Part shown: piece after piece, positions 57,498 to 64,000 of the stretch
Layout of the letters: every line of letters starts with the position of its first letter
Position numbering within the stretch: the first letter of the stretch is position 1
IMG/VR virus record: IMGVR_UViG_3300019888_000001
Location: 1-64,000 of that record
DNA length: 64,000 bases
DNA from: a virus
Strand: one strand, 5' to 3'
The notes under the pieces: generated by a model
Database searches by the model: none
The model's input: only the letters and a program-made list of their open reading frames with translations
What the model was told of the DNA's origin: nothing
Program-made: the position numbers and the translations under genes

Positions 57498-57887
57498 ATG
57501 AAGCACATTCTTCTAACAGGAGCCGCGCTTATGGTAGCCGGCTGCGCGGATATCCCAACTCATTCCACAAAAGCGCGCGTTACGTTTTACTCACGAGGCG
57601 AAGATAAATACGGTTCGCGTATCGCCACTGGCGGACGTGCACGAGAAGGTCGCACAGTTGCAGCCTCGACTTTAGTTCCGTTTGGAACAGGAATCCAAAT
57701 ACCCGGCTTGGCCGGAATCGTTGGTAACGGAAGATTTGTCTGCGAAGATCGTGGTTCAGCAGTGAATCGGGAACGAGCAAGCAGAGGACAGGCGCCGGTG
57801 ATTGATGTATATTGCGCGTCGCCTGCTAAACGACGACGGCTAGCTCGATCACTTCCTGAATATATGGAGATTAAATATGATAACTAA
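57498..57887 (+). CDS. Lipoprotein with 3D/RlpA-like double-psi domain
   Basis: 129 residues from MKHILLTGAALMVAGCADIP, a lipobox with Cys16. The rest matches the 3D domain: ARVTFYSRGEDKYGS, AASTLVPFGTGIQIPGL, GRFVCEDRGSAV and APVIDVYCAS, with the acidic residues expected in such peptidoglycan-acting beta-barrels (MltA/RlpA-type). It would be anchored in a membrane facing the periplasm and could trim or bind peptidoglycan. It lies outside the main lysis cassette, so a role in superinfection or late lysis is open. Confidence 0.65.
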   Translation: MKHILLTGAALMVAGCADIPTHSTKARVTFYSRGEDKYGSRIATGGRAREGRTVAASTLVPFGTGIQIPGLAGIVGNGRFVCEDRGSAVNRERASRGQAPVIDVYCASPAKRRRLARSLPEYMEIKYDN

Positions 57888-58749
57888 GCCAATGTTAGCG
57901 GGCAAATGCACAGATATTACTAAGCTGACGTTTCCTGTTTTAGCCACGCCTAAACTCGACGGCATCCGTTGTCTGATGATTAATGGGAAGGCCGTGAGCC
58001 GCAAATTCAAACCAATTCCGAATAAGTTTATCCGAAGCACGCTTGAAATGACTTGCAGCTCAATGCAGCTCGACGGCGAGATAATGATCGAAGGCCGGTC
58101 GTTCAACGATCTGTCTGGCGATGTTCGCCGTGAAGATGGACGACCAGATTTTTATTATGCTGTATTCGATTATGTTAAATACGCCAATTCAGACCCCTAT
58201 CCGAAGCGGGCGCAACATTTACGAGAAGTAATTCTCCCTGCATGTTGTCGTAAGATTCTGCCAGTGCCGATTGACACTATAGAACAGTTGCAAGCGTATG
58301 AGCAAGAGCAAGTGGCTCTAGGCTACGAGGGAGTTATGGTTCGGTCGTTGCTTTCTCCTTATAAAGGCGGGCGCAGCACGGAGAACGAAGGCTATCTGCT
58401 AAAAATAAAACGTTTCGAGGATGCCGAGGCCGTAGTCGTCGGATATCGCGAAATGATGCACAATGACAATGTCACTACAAAAGACGCTTTTGGGCGCAGC
58501 GAACGAAGCAGTCACAAAGAAAATCTACGTGGAGCCGGCGTGTTGGGAAACCTCGAGTGTAAAGCCAAGCCCTGGACGACAACATTCGAAATTGGCACCG
58601 GATTCGACGCTAAAACACGGTCTGACCTGTGGGCCAACCGAGATAAGCTTATAGGAAAATTGGTCAAGTTTCGACACCAACCAAGCGGAGCCGGCGCCCG
58701 GCCTCGGTTCCCTACGTTTATTGGCTTCCGTGACGAATGGGATTTATGA
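57877..58749 (+). CDS. ATP-dependent DNA ligase
   Basis: 290 residues, the minimal phage type. VLATPKLDGIRCLM holds the adenylated Lys26 in KxDG; SMQLDGEIMIEGRSF, FYYAVFDYVK, GYEGVMVRS and GYLLKIKRFEDAEAVVVGY are motifs III to V, and an OB-fold tail follows. It seals nicks during replication or repair. Overlaps its neighbours on both sides. Confidence 0.9.
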   Translation: MITKPMLAGKCTDITKLTFPVLATPKLDGIRCLMINGKAVSRKFKPIPNKFIRSTLEMTCSSMQLDGEIMIEGRSFNDLSGDVRREDGRPDFYYAVFDYVKYANSDPYPKRAQHLREVILPACCRKILPVPIDTIEQLQAYEQEQVALGYEGVMVRSLLSPYKGGRSTENEGYLLKIKRFEDAEAVVVGYREMMHNDNVTTKDAFGRSERSSHKENLRGAGVLGNLECKAKPWTTTFEIGTGFDAKTRSDLWANRDKLIGKLVKFRHQPSGAGARPRFPTFIGFRDEWDL

Positions 58750-58943
58750 CACACAAAAACATAACGTTTGACCAAAATATTTGCCAGGGCAGACCGGTTA
58801 TAACCGGCACTGGCATCCGAACAGAAATAATTTTTAGTCGCTTCAAAGCCGGCGAAACTGTCCCTGAACTGGCAGCGGATTACTTGCTACGCCCTTCACA
58901 AATAGAAGATGCTATTCGATATGAAATCACGAAAACTAACTAA
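58746..58943 (+). CDS. DUF433 protein
   Basis: 65 residues from the ATG overlapping the ligase stop. ITFDQNICQGRPVITGTGIRTEIIFSRF and ELAADYLLRPSQIEDAIRYE fit the DUF433 helix-turn-helix-like family, often the antitoxin half of bacterial toxin pairs. No toxin gene is adjacent, so it may be a solo repressor or anti-host-system protein. Confidence 0.75.
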   Translation: MTHKNITFDQNICQGRPVITGTGIRTEIIFSRFKAGETVPELAADYLLRPSQIEDAIRYEITKTN

Positions 58944-58991
58944 TCAATGAACCTGGCTCCGCATGTATCTCGCATGGTTTAACGCGAATAC

Positions 58992-59183
58992 ATGGTTTGC
59001 GGCAGCCACGACGAGACAACGCCAATGAGGCCTCCTAGGTGGGAACCAGCCTCATCATGCAGTGACTGTATTTTTGTAGGCCAGCATGAGAATCTGGATA
59101 TTTGGGTCTGTCGTAATGCCGAATCTGGGGAATTTGCAATCAACAAACATGGAAAAGCAAAACATGTTTGTTGGTGGGTATAA
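58992..59183 (+). CDS. Small Cys-rich protein
   Basis: 63 residues with SSCSDCIFVGQHENLDIWVC and a last Cys in HVCWWV. The segment NLDIWVCRN recurs as EYDIWICGN in the next gene, suggesting tandem duplication. Confidence 0.5.
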   Translation: MVCGSHDETTPMRPPRWEPASSCSDCIFVGQHENLDIWVCRNAESGEFAINKHGKAKHVCWWV

Positions 59184-59391
59184 TGAATACGATATATGGA
59201 TATGTGGTAATAGCTACCTTGGTTCTGACAAAACGTATGCTGCCACACCGCACTCTTTATCCTTACTGGCAGATTTGCCAATAATTATTCAAATGGAAAT
59301 AAGAAAGCTTACGGCTCCGTATTTTACGAATGGAAACCTAAACAACCTTTATCTAGCTACTGTGAAGATTCGGAACGGGGTAGATCAATGA
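59149..59391 (+). CDS. Small protein, relative of the upstream gene
   Basis: 80 residues from MEKQNMFVGGYNEYDIWICG; starts further upstream are possible. It overlaps the previous gene by 35 nt and runs into the antisense small-terminase gene. Role unknown. Confidence 0.4.
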   Translation: MEKQNMFVGGYNEYDIWICGNSYLGSDKTYAATPHSLSLLADLPIIIQMEIRKLTAPYFTNGNLNNLYLATVKIRNGVDQ

Positions 59392-59830
59392 CCTCCCCTT
59401 CTGCCATTTCGTTTATGTTCACTAACGTCTGTTGGACAACCTCGGTGTTGTCTAATCCTGCTGCTCGGCGGGCAGCTTTATCAGCAATGTCGAAGTCGTG
59501 CCACGTCTTAGGCGGCGCTATCCGCGAAGCAGACACGGCTTTCGACGCTTTGTCAAACGCAGCGCCACGATGAAGCTCGGCTTTCTCTGTCCAATTTTCC
59601 GCAACTTTATCCAGTGCAGAAGGTGTGGGCCGGGTAGTCAACTGTTTAGCCCTCCGGGCAATAGCGGCCGGCGTAGGCCACTTCAATCGGGTAGCCCGAA
59701 TACGGATCGTGTTTGATTTGATTCCAAACTCTTTTGCAGCATCGGCGAAACTCATGCCGGCCACGCAAGCTAACTCGATTTCACGCCATAGCTCGACTGG
59801 ATGAGCTACGCAACCACCACCATTTTTCAT
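59357..59830 (-). CDS. Putative terminase small subunit
   Basis: 157 residues from MKNGGGCVAHPVELW. HPVELWREIELACVAGMSFADAAKEFGI followed by IRATRLKWPTP is a helix-turn-helix of the kind found at the N-terminus of small terminases, which recognise packaging sites. The C-terminal half is helical and charged. It is the only minus-strand gene in this region and lies ~34 kb from the large terminase. A separate HTH regulator is the alternative. Its start abuts the + strand start at 59831. Confidence 0.55.
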   Translation of the reverse strand: MKNGGGCVAHPVELWREIELACVAGMSFADAAKEFGIKSNTIRIRATRLKWPTPAAIARRAKQLTTRPTPSALDKVAENWTEKAELHRGAAFDKASKAVSASRIAPPKTWHDFDIADKAARRAAGLDNTEVVQQTLVNINEMAEGEVIDLPRSESSQ

Positions 59831-60091
59831 ATGCAACGATACCGCAAATCTAAGCCCGGCGCAACAACAGAGTTTTCTAGGTTGGTTAAAACGTTTTGGG
59901 AGCAGCGTCTCCAGATTCCTGACGAGGCCACCAGTGAAGAATGGACTAAAAAGGATGTGCCTCAACCAGTATTACAGGCGACGGGTCTGGAGTACCCATA
60001 TCAGGTAATAATACGCCTTTCTGGTGTAGAAACAAAACTGTTAACCGACTATCGCAAAGAATTTTTGGCATGGCTAGCACTGATGCAATGA
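59831..60091 (+). CDS. Small protein of the 'EFxAWL' family
   Basis: 86 residues. TTEFSRLVKTFWEQ near the start and KLLTDYRKEFLAWLALMQ at the end recur in the proteins at 61694 (NTEFIKLIQAIRKK, HKKEFEAWMRI) and 60561 (KEFEAWLNNKQ). Its ATG begins on the base next to the divergent minus-strand start. Confidence 0.5.
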   Translation: MQRYRKSKPGATTEFSRLVKTFWEQRLQIPDEATSEEWTKKDVPQPVLQATGLEYPYQVIIRLSGVETKLLTDYRKEFLAWLALMQ

Positions 60092-60095
60092 ACTT

Positions 60096-60305
60096 ATGAC
60101 TAATGGACAAATCTTCAAGCGTCTTTACACCGAGGGCCACTGGTGGGACTTACGACATAGCATTTCAGTAAGTTATGCAGAAGAATACTTTCAATCTCTA
60201 ACATACGCTTCGAAAGACTCATGCATCGCAGCACGTCTGCTTCTGAAGCGCGGTCTTGTGGAGTCCTATCTCGTTTGGAGTAGGTTCCGGCAACAATGTG
60301 TGTAA
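60096..60305 (+). CDS. Small hypothetical protein
   Basis: 69 residues, MTNGQIFKRLYTEGHWWDL, with KDSCIAARLLLKRGLVESY, which recalls the 'KRGxI' stretch of the winged-helix-like proteins at 61978 and 63433. Confidence 0.45.
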   Translation: MTNGQIFKRLYTEGHWWDLRHSISVSYAEEYFQSLTYASKDSCIAARLLLKRGLVESYLVWSRFRQQCV

Positions 60306-60330
60306 GCAACCGCGTGCACCACGCTCGGCT

Positions 60331-60480
60331 ATGATTTGTTTGGCTGACAATATTTATTTAGGAGACGGATGCCCACTGGGGCCGGGACCAGGACGACCCG
60401 CACGGGTTGATTGTTTGTGGCTTGCAACGAAAACGGGAGCCCCACTCTTCTACTTCCACTCGTTACCGGGGATATATTGA
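60331..60480 (+). CDS. Small hypothetical protein
   Basis: 49 residues, MICLADNIYLGDGCPLGPGP. Supported only by an open frame and fit between neighbours. Confidence 0.3.
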   Translation: MICLADNIYLGDGCPLGPGPGRPARVDCLWLATKTGAPLFYFHSLPGIY

Positions 60481-60560
60481 GTACGGTCATCCTGTGTCCA
60501 TCGATCCTCGGCAAATATTCGTACAAACTAACCAAGTTGGGCTTTTATGAACCTCTCACA

Positions 60561-60711
60561 ATGAAACAGGACTTTACGAATCTTTTGGTTTAAGACTACG
60601 AAAGGATTATTCCTGGCTTCCAAATGGAACCATAAGTTATGGCCTTGTGAGCGTCATTTCGTAATAACCTACCAAAAAGAATTTGAAGCATGGTTAAACA
60701 ATAAACAATAA
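60561..60711 (+). pseudogene. 'EFxAWL' family gene split by a +1 frame change
   Basis: ATG at 60561 gives MKQDFTNLLV then TAA. One base forward, the frame continues KTTKGLFLASKWNHKLW to KEFEAWLNNKQ and stop, and has no start codon of its own. Joined, the two parts match the family layout (xEFxxLxK at the start, KEFxAWL at the end). The site is GTT TAA G. Either a damaged gene, an assembly indel, or a second programmed +1 shift. Confidence 0.45.
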
Positions 60712-60725
60712 ACAGAAAACAAAAC

Positions 60726-61730
60726 ATGATAGAAACCATAACACTGAAACCGTCCCAGTTAATGGACGCGTTAGCACACTGCGATAAGGCTAAGTTGCGA
60801 CCCTTCATTGTGTCGCCGCCTGGCTTAGGCAAGTCCCAGATCGTGGCCCAATACGCCGCGAAGCGCCCGTTCGTGGATACGAGATTGTCTTACGCGAGTC
60901 CAATCGACTTGCGGGGCGTCCCGTATCGCGATGGCGAGAAATGCCAGTTCGCATCACCGGCGGAATATCCGTCGAATGAAGGCACAGTTTGGTTGTTAGA
61001 CGAGTATTCCTGTGCCTCGAAACAAGTCCGGAACGCCGCATTGCAGTTGTTGCTGGAAAACAAAATTGGACAATACACTTGTCCTAAAGACACGTTTATC
61101 GTGCTAGCGGGCAACGGTATGTCCGATCGCGCCAACGTAGAGCGAGCGGGTTCTGCGGAAGTCAATCGCATTGTGTTCGTAAGCCTTCGACCCGATCTTA
61201 CTGATTGGGTAGAGTGGGCGCTGCCGGCGGGGATTGATCCTCGTATTGTAGCGTTTCTTAACTTCCGACCAGGGTGTTTGCACGACTTCGATCCATCAAC
61301 TTTTGACGGCTCGAAAGGGTTTGCCTCGCCAAGATCGTGGGAGTTCACCAACCGCCTTCTGAAAGGCGGATCCACGGGGGCCATAAGACTGGCGCTGATG
61401 ACAGGGTTGGTAGGGCAAGGTGCCGCGTTGGAGTTTGAAGCTTTCTTGAAAGTATTCGACAAGCTTCCAGACTTCGATTATGTGCTGGCCAATCCTACGA
61501 AAGCAATCGTGCCGAAGAACGACCCTGCGGTAATGTATGCCATTACTGCCGGTCTTGCTTTGCACGTCACGGAAAAGACAATCAAAAATGCGCTGGTGTA
61601 TCTCGCTAGAATCCCGAAAGAATTCGAGGTTTTCGCAGTTAGAATGGCGCTGAAATCCAAGAGCAAGTTAGCGTATGCTCAAGAAATTATCACATGGGTA
61701 AGCAAAAACAAAGACGTTCTAGCAGGGTAA
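60726..61730 (+). CDS. MoxR-like AAA+ ATPase
   Basis: 334 residues. Walker A IVSPPGLGKSQIVAQ (30-38 region), TRLSYASPIDLRGVPYRDG, Walker B TVWLLDEYSCASKQVRNAALQLL, sensor 1 IVLAGNGMSDRANVERAGS and an arginine-rich VNRIVFVSLRPDL. Same layout as bacterial MoxR proteins, which act as chaperones for partners carrying a VWA domain. A VWA protein with a zincin motif is encoded close by (62306-63436), so the two probably form one remodelling system. Confidence 0.85.
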   Translation: MIETITLKPSQLMDALAHCDKAKLRPFIVSPPGLGKSQIVAQYAAKRPFVDTRLSYASPIDLRGVPYRDGEKCQFASPAEYPSNEGTVWLLDEYSCASKQVRNAALQLLLENKIGQYTCPKDTFIVLAGNGMSDRANVERAGSAEVNRIVFVSLRPDLTDWVEWALPAGIDPRIVAFLNFRPGCLHDFDPSTFDGSKGFASPRSWEFTNRLLKGGSTGAIRLALMTGLVGQGAALEFEAFLKVFDKLPDFDYVLANPTKAIVPKNDPAVMYAITAGLALHVTEKTIKNALVYLARIPKEFEVFAVRMALKSKSKLAYAQEIITWVSKNKDVLAG

Positions 61731-61972
61731 GGAACACGGAGTTTATCAAACTTATCCAGGCAATCCGAAAGAAACCCAAGATACAGTTGTATCGCAAGCT
61801 ACACTATCGAGATGCTGTTATTAATACATATGATAACCAATGGAAGGATCAGATAGTTTGGTACGGGCCAATGACTATACTGGTAACCGAAGTGTTTTAT
61901 AAATTAATGACCAAGCATAAGAAAGAATTCGAAGCATGGATGAGAATCCAGACTCAAAACCGGCAGGGATAA
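61694..61972 (+). CDS. Small protein of the 'EFxAWL' family
   Basis: 92 residues; NTEFIKLIQAIRKKPK, WKDQIVWYGPMTILVTEVFY and HKKEFEAWMRIQTQN. It overlaps the ATPase gene by 37 nt. Confidence 0.5.
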   Translation: MGKQKQRRSSRVRNTEFIKLIQAIRKKPKIQLYRKLHYRDAVINTYDNQWKDQIVWYGPMTILVTEVFYKLMTKHKKEFEAWMRIQTQNRQG

Positions 61973-61977
61973 AGGGT

Positions 61978-62181
61978 ATGATATTGCTTAAACCAAGCGT
62001 ATACCTATGCATGAACCGTGAGGGTTCAGGATACATAGGTGACATTACAGGTAACGCTATTTTTGACCCAGAAGTTTTTGAGGAAGGATTTAAGATAGCC
62101 CGTAAACGCGGATATATCCCATCTAACCTAGATTATAGGCTAACCAAACTCGGAAAAGCAATGATGAATTTAACACAATGA
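61978..62181 (+). CDS. Small winged-helix-like protein
   Basis: 67 residues from MILLKPSVYLCMNREGSGY. KIARKRGYIPSNLDYRLTKLGKAMMNL parallels VAVKRGLIKKPPFNLD...LTKYGKALLKL in the gene at 63433, so the two are paralogues flanking the VWA gene. The 'KRG..LTxxGK' ending resembles a winged helix. Confidence 0.5.
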   Translation: MILLKPSVYLCMNREGSGYIGDITGNAIFDPEVFEEGFKIARKRGYIPSNLDYRLTKLGKAMMNLTQ

Positions 62182-62309
62182 AACAAAACAAACTACCAAG
62201 ACCCGAAGTGGCTATCGACCATGATTCGAAAAGAGCTTTATTGTGCAGCAAAAAAGCAACAGAAACAGCTCGATACGACATCAGAAGGGCGTTAAGGTTA
62301 AACGAATGA
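62178..62309 (+). CDS. Small basic protein
   Basis: 43 residues, MKQNKLPRPEVAIDHDSKRA; ATGA overlaps with both neighbours support translation. Confidence 0.5.
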   Translation: MKQNKLPRPEVAIDHDSKRALLCSKKATETARYDIRRALRLNE

Positions 62310-63436
62310 ACGAACAAGCAAAACGAGTTGAAAAGCAAATGGTGCAATTAGTTCTGACTCAGAGCTTTTTTGCGACACTGCTTTTGCGCATGAAAATCGA
62401 GGAGAATAATGCTCCGTGGAATCCAACAGCCTGCACCGATGGGGTGCGTATCTATTGGAACTCAGGCTTCATTAAAGGCCTCACGGATGGAGAAATACGA
62501 GCGTTGTTGGTGCATGAAGTCATGCATCCTGCACTGGGTCATTTATGGCGTATCGGAAGTCGAGACTTGCAGAAAAGTAATATCGCGGCGGATCATGCGG
62601 TGAACTTATTCATCCAGTCGATTAACGAAGAAGCCCAAAAACAAGGGCATCAACCGCCGTTGCCGTTGCCAAAGAACGGCTGCTGCGATAAGAAATACGT
62701 TGGAATGGGGATGGAAGAAATCTACTCCCTGCTCCCTGAGTCCAAAAACAAAAAATATTCCGGGTTCGGAGAGTTCACCAAACCGGCTGCAGGGAAAGAC
62801 CAAAGTAACACAGAAGCGGATTGGAAAATAGCGGTAGTCCAAGCGGCGAACGCCGCTAAACTCTGCGGTAACCAAAGCGCCGCTCTTGATAGGCTTGTCA
62901 ACGATACTACCAAGCCTCAAGTTCCATGGCAGCGTCTGCTGGAGAACTTTGTATCATTGTCATCAGATGACGATTATGATTGGCTGAAGTTTGATCGCAG
63001 ATACGTCGACGAAGGCTGGTACTTCCCGACCGTGTATTCTGAACGGGTAGGTGAACTGGCTGTTATAATCGACACCAGTGGCAGTATCGGAGAGGATACC
63101 TTGTCGCAATTCCGGTCGGAAGTGCAAGAACTGATGCACACAATGAAGCCTTCAAAACTCGTAGTGTTCTACGCAGATACCGAAATTTGCGCCACGCAAG
63201 AGTTTGAGAGCGGGGATAAAATTGAGTTCAAAGCTAAAGGCGGTGGTGGAACGGACTTCGCTAAACCCCTTAAAGAAGTGAAGAAACGCGGGATCGTGCC
63301 TCAATGCTTAATCTACCTAACTGATTTGTATGGAACGTTCCCAAAAGAAGCGCCTCCGTTTCCGTTGATCTGGGTTGTAACGCCGGGTGGTGACAAACGT
63401 GAAGTTCCATTTGGAGAGATTGCTAGGATGGTATGA
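62306..63436 (+). CDS. VWA protein with HExxH motif (DUF2201-like), MoxR partner
   Basis: 376 residues. HEVMHPALGH at 70-79 supplies H70, E71, H74 and H79, a zincin-type site. From ~250 a von Willebrand A domain follows: LAVIIDTSGSIGED with the MIDAS DTSGS at 256-260, a later GGGGTDFAKPL and LIYLTDLYG. Metallopeptidase-plus-VWA proteins paired with MoxR ATPases are known from bacteria as uncharacterised remodelling or defence-like systems. In a phage it may act on host complexes or virion maturation. Confidence 0.8.
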   Translation: MNEQAKRVEKQMVQLVLTQSFFATLLLRMKIEENNAPWNPTACTDGVRIYWNSGFIKGLTDGEIRALLVHEVMHPALGHLWRIGSRDLQKSNIAADHAVNLFIQSINEEAQKQGHQPPLPLPKNGCCDKKYVGMGMEEIYSLLPESKNKKYSGFGEFTKPAAGKDQSNTEADWKIAVVQAANAAKLCGNQSAALDRLVNDTTKPQVPWQRLLENFVSLSSDDDYDWLKFDRRYVDEGWYFPTVYSERVGELAVIIDTSGSIGEDTLSQFRSEVQELMHTMKPSKLVVFYADTEICATQEFESGDKIEFKAKGGGGTDFAKPLKEVKKRGIVPQCLIYLTDLYGTFPKEAPPFPLIWVVTPGGDKREVPFGEIARMV

Positions 63437-63696
63437 TTAAGTTAACTAGCACCGTGTATTTAGACAGCTACGCGCCTGCCAACCTTAGAGAAGTGGGGCG
63501 GGATATAGGACAGTTTGTTGATAAGGATCATGAACATATTATCGAACCTAAATTTTGGAAGAAAGCTGTAAATGTGGCGGTTAAACGTGGGTTAATTAAA
63601 AAACCCCCCTTTAATCTAGATCTTTGTCTTTGCCCCATCTGTGCCCAGATTCAATTAACAAAATATGGAAAAGCCCTTCTTAAGCTACTCCAATGA
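63433..63696 (+). CDS. Small winged-helix-like protein
   Basis: 87 residues, paralogue of 61978-62181, with an extra CLCPICAQI zinc-like pair before LTKYGKALLKL. ATGA overlaps on both sides. Confidence 0.5.
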   Translation: MIKLTSTVYLDSYAPANLREVGRDIGQFVDKDHEHIIEPKFWKKAVNVAVKRGLIKKPPFNLDLCLCPICAQIQLTKYGKALLKLLQ

Positions 63697-63779
63697 TACA
63701 ATTAACCAAAGACATGCGATACGCTCGCTCTTGGGCTGCCAAAAATAGTTGTTATCTCGGTTCGCATCGGCATGGTTAA
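63693..63779 (+). CDS. Possible tiny protein
   Basis: 28 residues, MIQLTKDMRYARSWAAKN, supported only by the ATGA overlap. Confidence 0.3.
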   Translation: MIQLTKDMRYARSWAAKNSCYLGSHRHG

Positions 63780-63789
63780 AACTTCAACA

Positions 63790-64000
63790 ATGAACCCAAA
63801 AACAGTTTTGCAAACTATTCTAAAATATAAAAGGAGCCCATATGCTCCACCATATTTTCATTATACGGGTATACGGCTAACTCCCTTCAGATATAACATG
63901 CTTCTTGTTATTTACCCAGGATGGCATCCCGGGTATAAATCAATTAAAAACTCCTCTATTTATATTCCAGAGGAGCTGGCTGCTGCTCTAGAATGGCTTG
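63790..64000 (+). CDS. Small protein, 3' partial, 'xxxLEWL' type
   Basis: 70 residues up to the window end, MNPKTVLQTILKYKRSPYAP; the last visible residues IPEELAAALEWL resemble the IP.E...AWL pattern of the other small paralogues. The stop lies outside the window. Confidence 0.45.
   Translation, partial: MNPKTVLQTILKYKRSPYAPPYFHYTGIRLTPFRYNMLLVIYPGWHPGYKSIKNSSIYIPEELAAALEWL

Noticed and set aside
60411-60593. 60-codon + frame MFVACNENGSPTLLL
   Set aside because: Only its last ten codons (MKQDFTNLLV) match a family; the rest overlaps another frame without support.

Overview
The window is one continuous piece of a tailed double-stranded DNA phage, most likely an environmental phage of a Gram-negative host. 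The diagnostic genes are a large terminase, portal, scaffold and major capsid protein, a lysis cassette with signal-peptide and lipoprotein components, a family A DNA polymerase, a PrimPol-like primase, a D5-type helicase, a DNA ligase and collagen-like fibre proteins. There is no ribosomal RNA, no host housekeeping operon and no integrase. Genes are densely packed, and most neighbours are joined by ATGA, GTGA or TAATG stop/start overlaps. No tail tube, sheath or tape-measure gene was recognised, so the morphotype is undecided.

Layout. 1-12.1 kb (+): fibre and virion-surface proteins, a GT4 glycosyltransferase, the lysis cassette (4.8-7.1 kb), a C39-like cysteine peptidase and large structural proteins. 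12.1-26.0 kb (-): a collagen-like fibre, small structural proteins, major capsid, scaffold, portal, a glycosyltransferase-like gene and large terminase. 26.1-30.8 kb (+): a zincin-like protein, a GT2-GT9 fusion, a GT2 and two methyltransferases, forming a glycan module. 31-45 kb (+): replication and nucleotide metabolism (SF2 helicase, RecB-like Fe-S nuclease, two MazG-like proteins, DNA polymerase A, primase, helicase). 45-51 kb: small membrane and secreted proteins and one tRNA-Met. 51.6-52.87 kb: a gene-free stretch with iteron-like repeats and an apparently large structured RNA. 52.9-64 kb (+): many very small genes, a GIY-YIG nuclease, DNA ligase, and a MoxR ATPase/VWA pair. A putative small terminase lies alone on the minus strand at 59.4-59.8 kb.

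Four observations stand out. (1) The major capsid gene is in two frames that join exactly at CTT TGA C, the +1 frameshift heptamer of bacterial RF2 (prfB). (2) Fourteen homing-type nuclease genes (HNH, Endo VII-like, LAGLIDADG, GIY-YIG) are spread over the window. Two of them sit at the 3' end of a host gene whose C-terminal codons now occur twice, once before and once after the nuclease; at one locus all differences are synonymous. (3) A recurring promoter (TTGACA, 16-18 bp, TAAAGT-like -10) repeatedly ends only 5-6 nt before a start codon, implying leaderless mRNAs. (4) About 0.85 kb of hairpin-rich non-coding DNA at 52.0-52.86 kb resembles, in size and style, the giant ornate phage RNAs such as GOLLD and ROOL.

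All assignments come from reading the translated sequence by eye. No database search, folding program or alignment was run.
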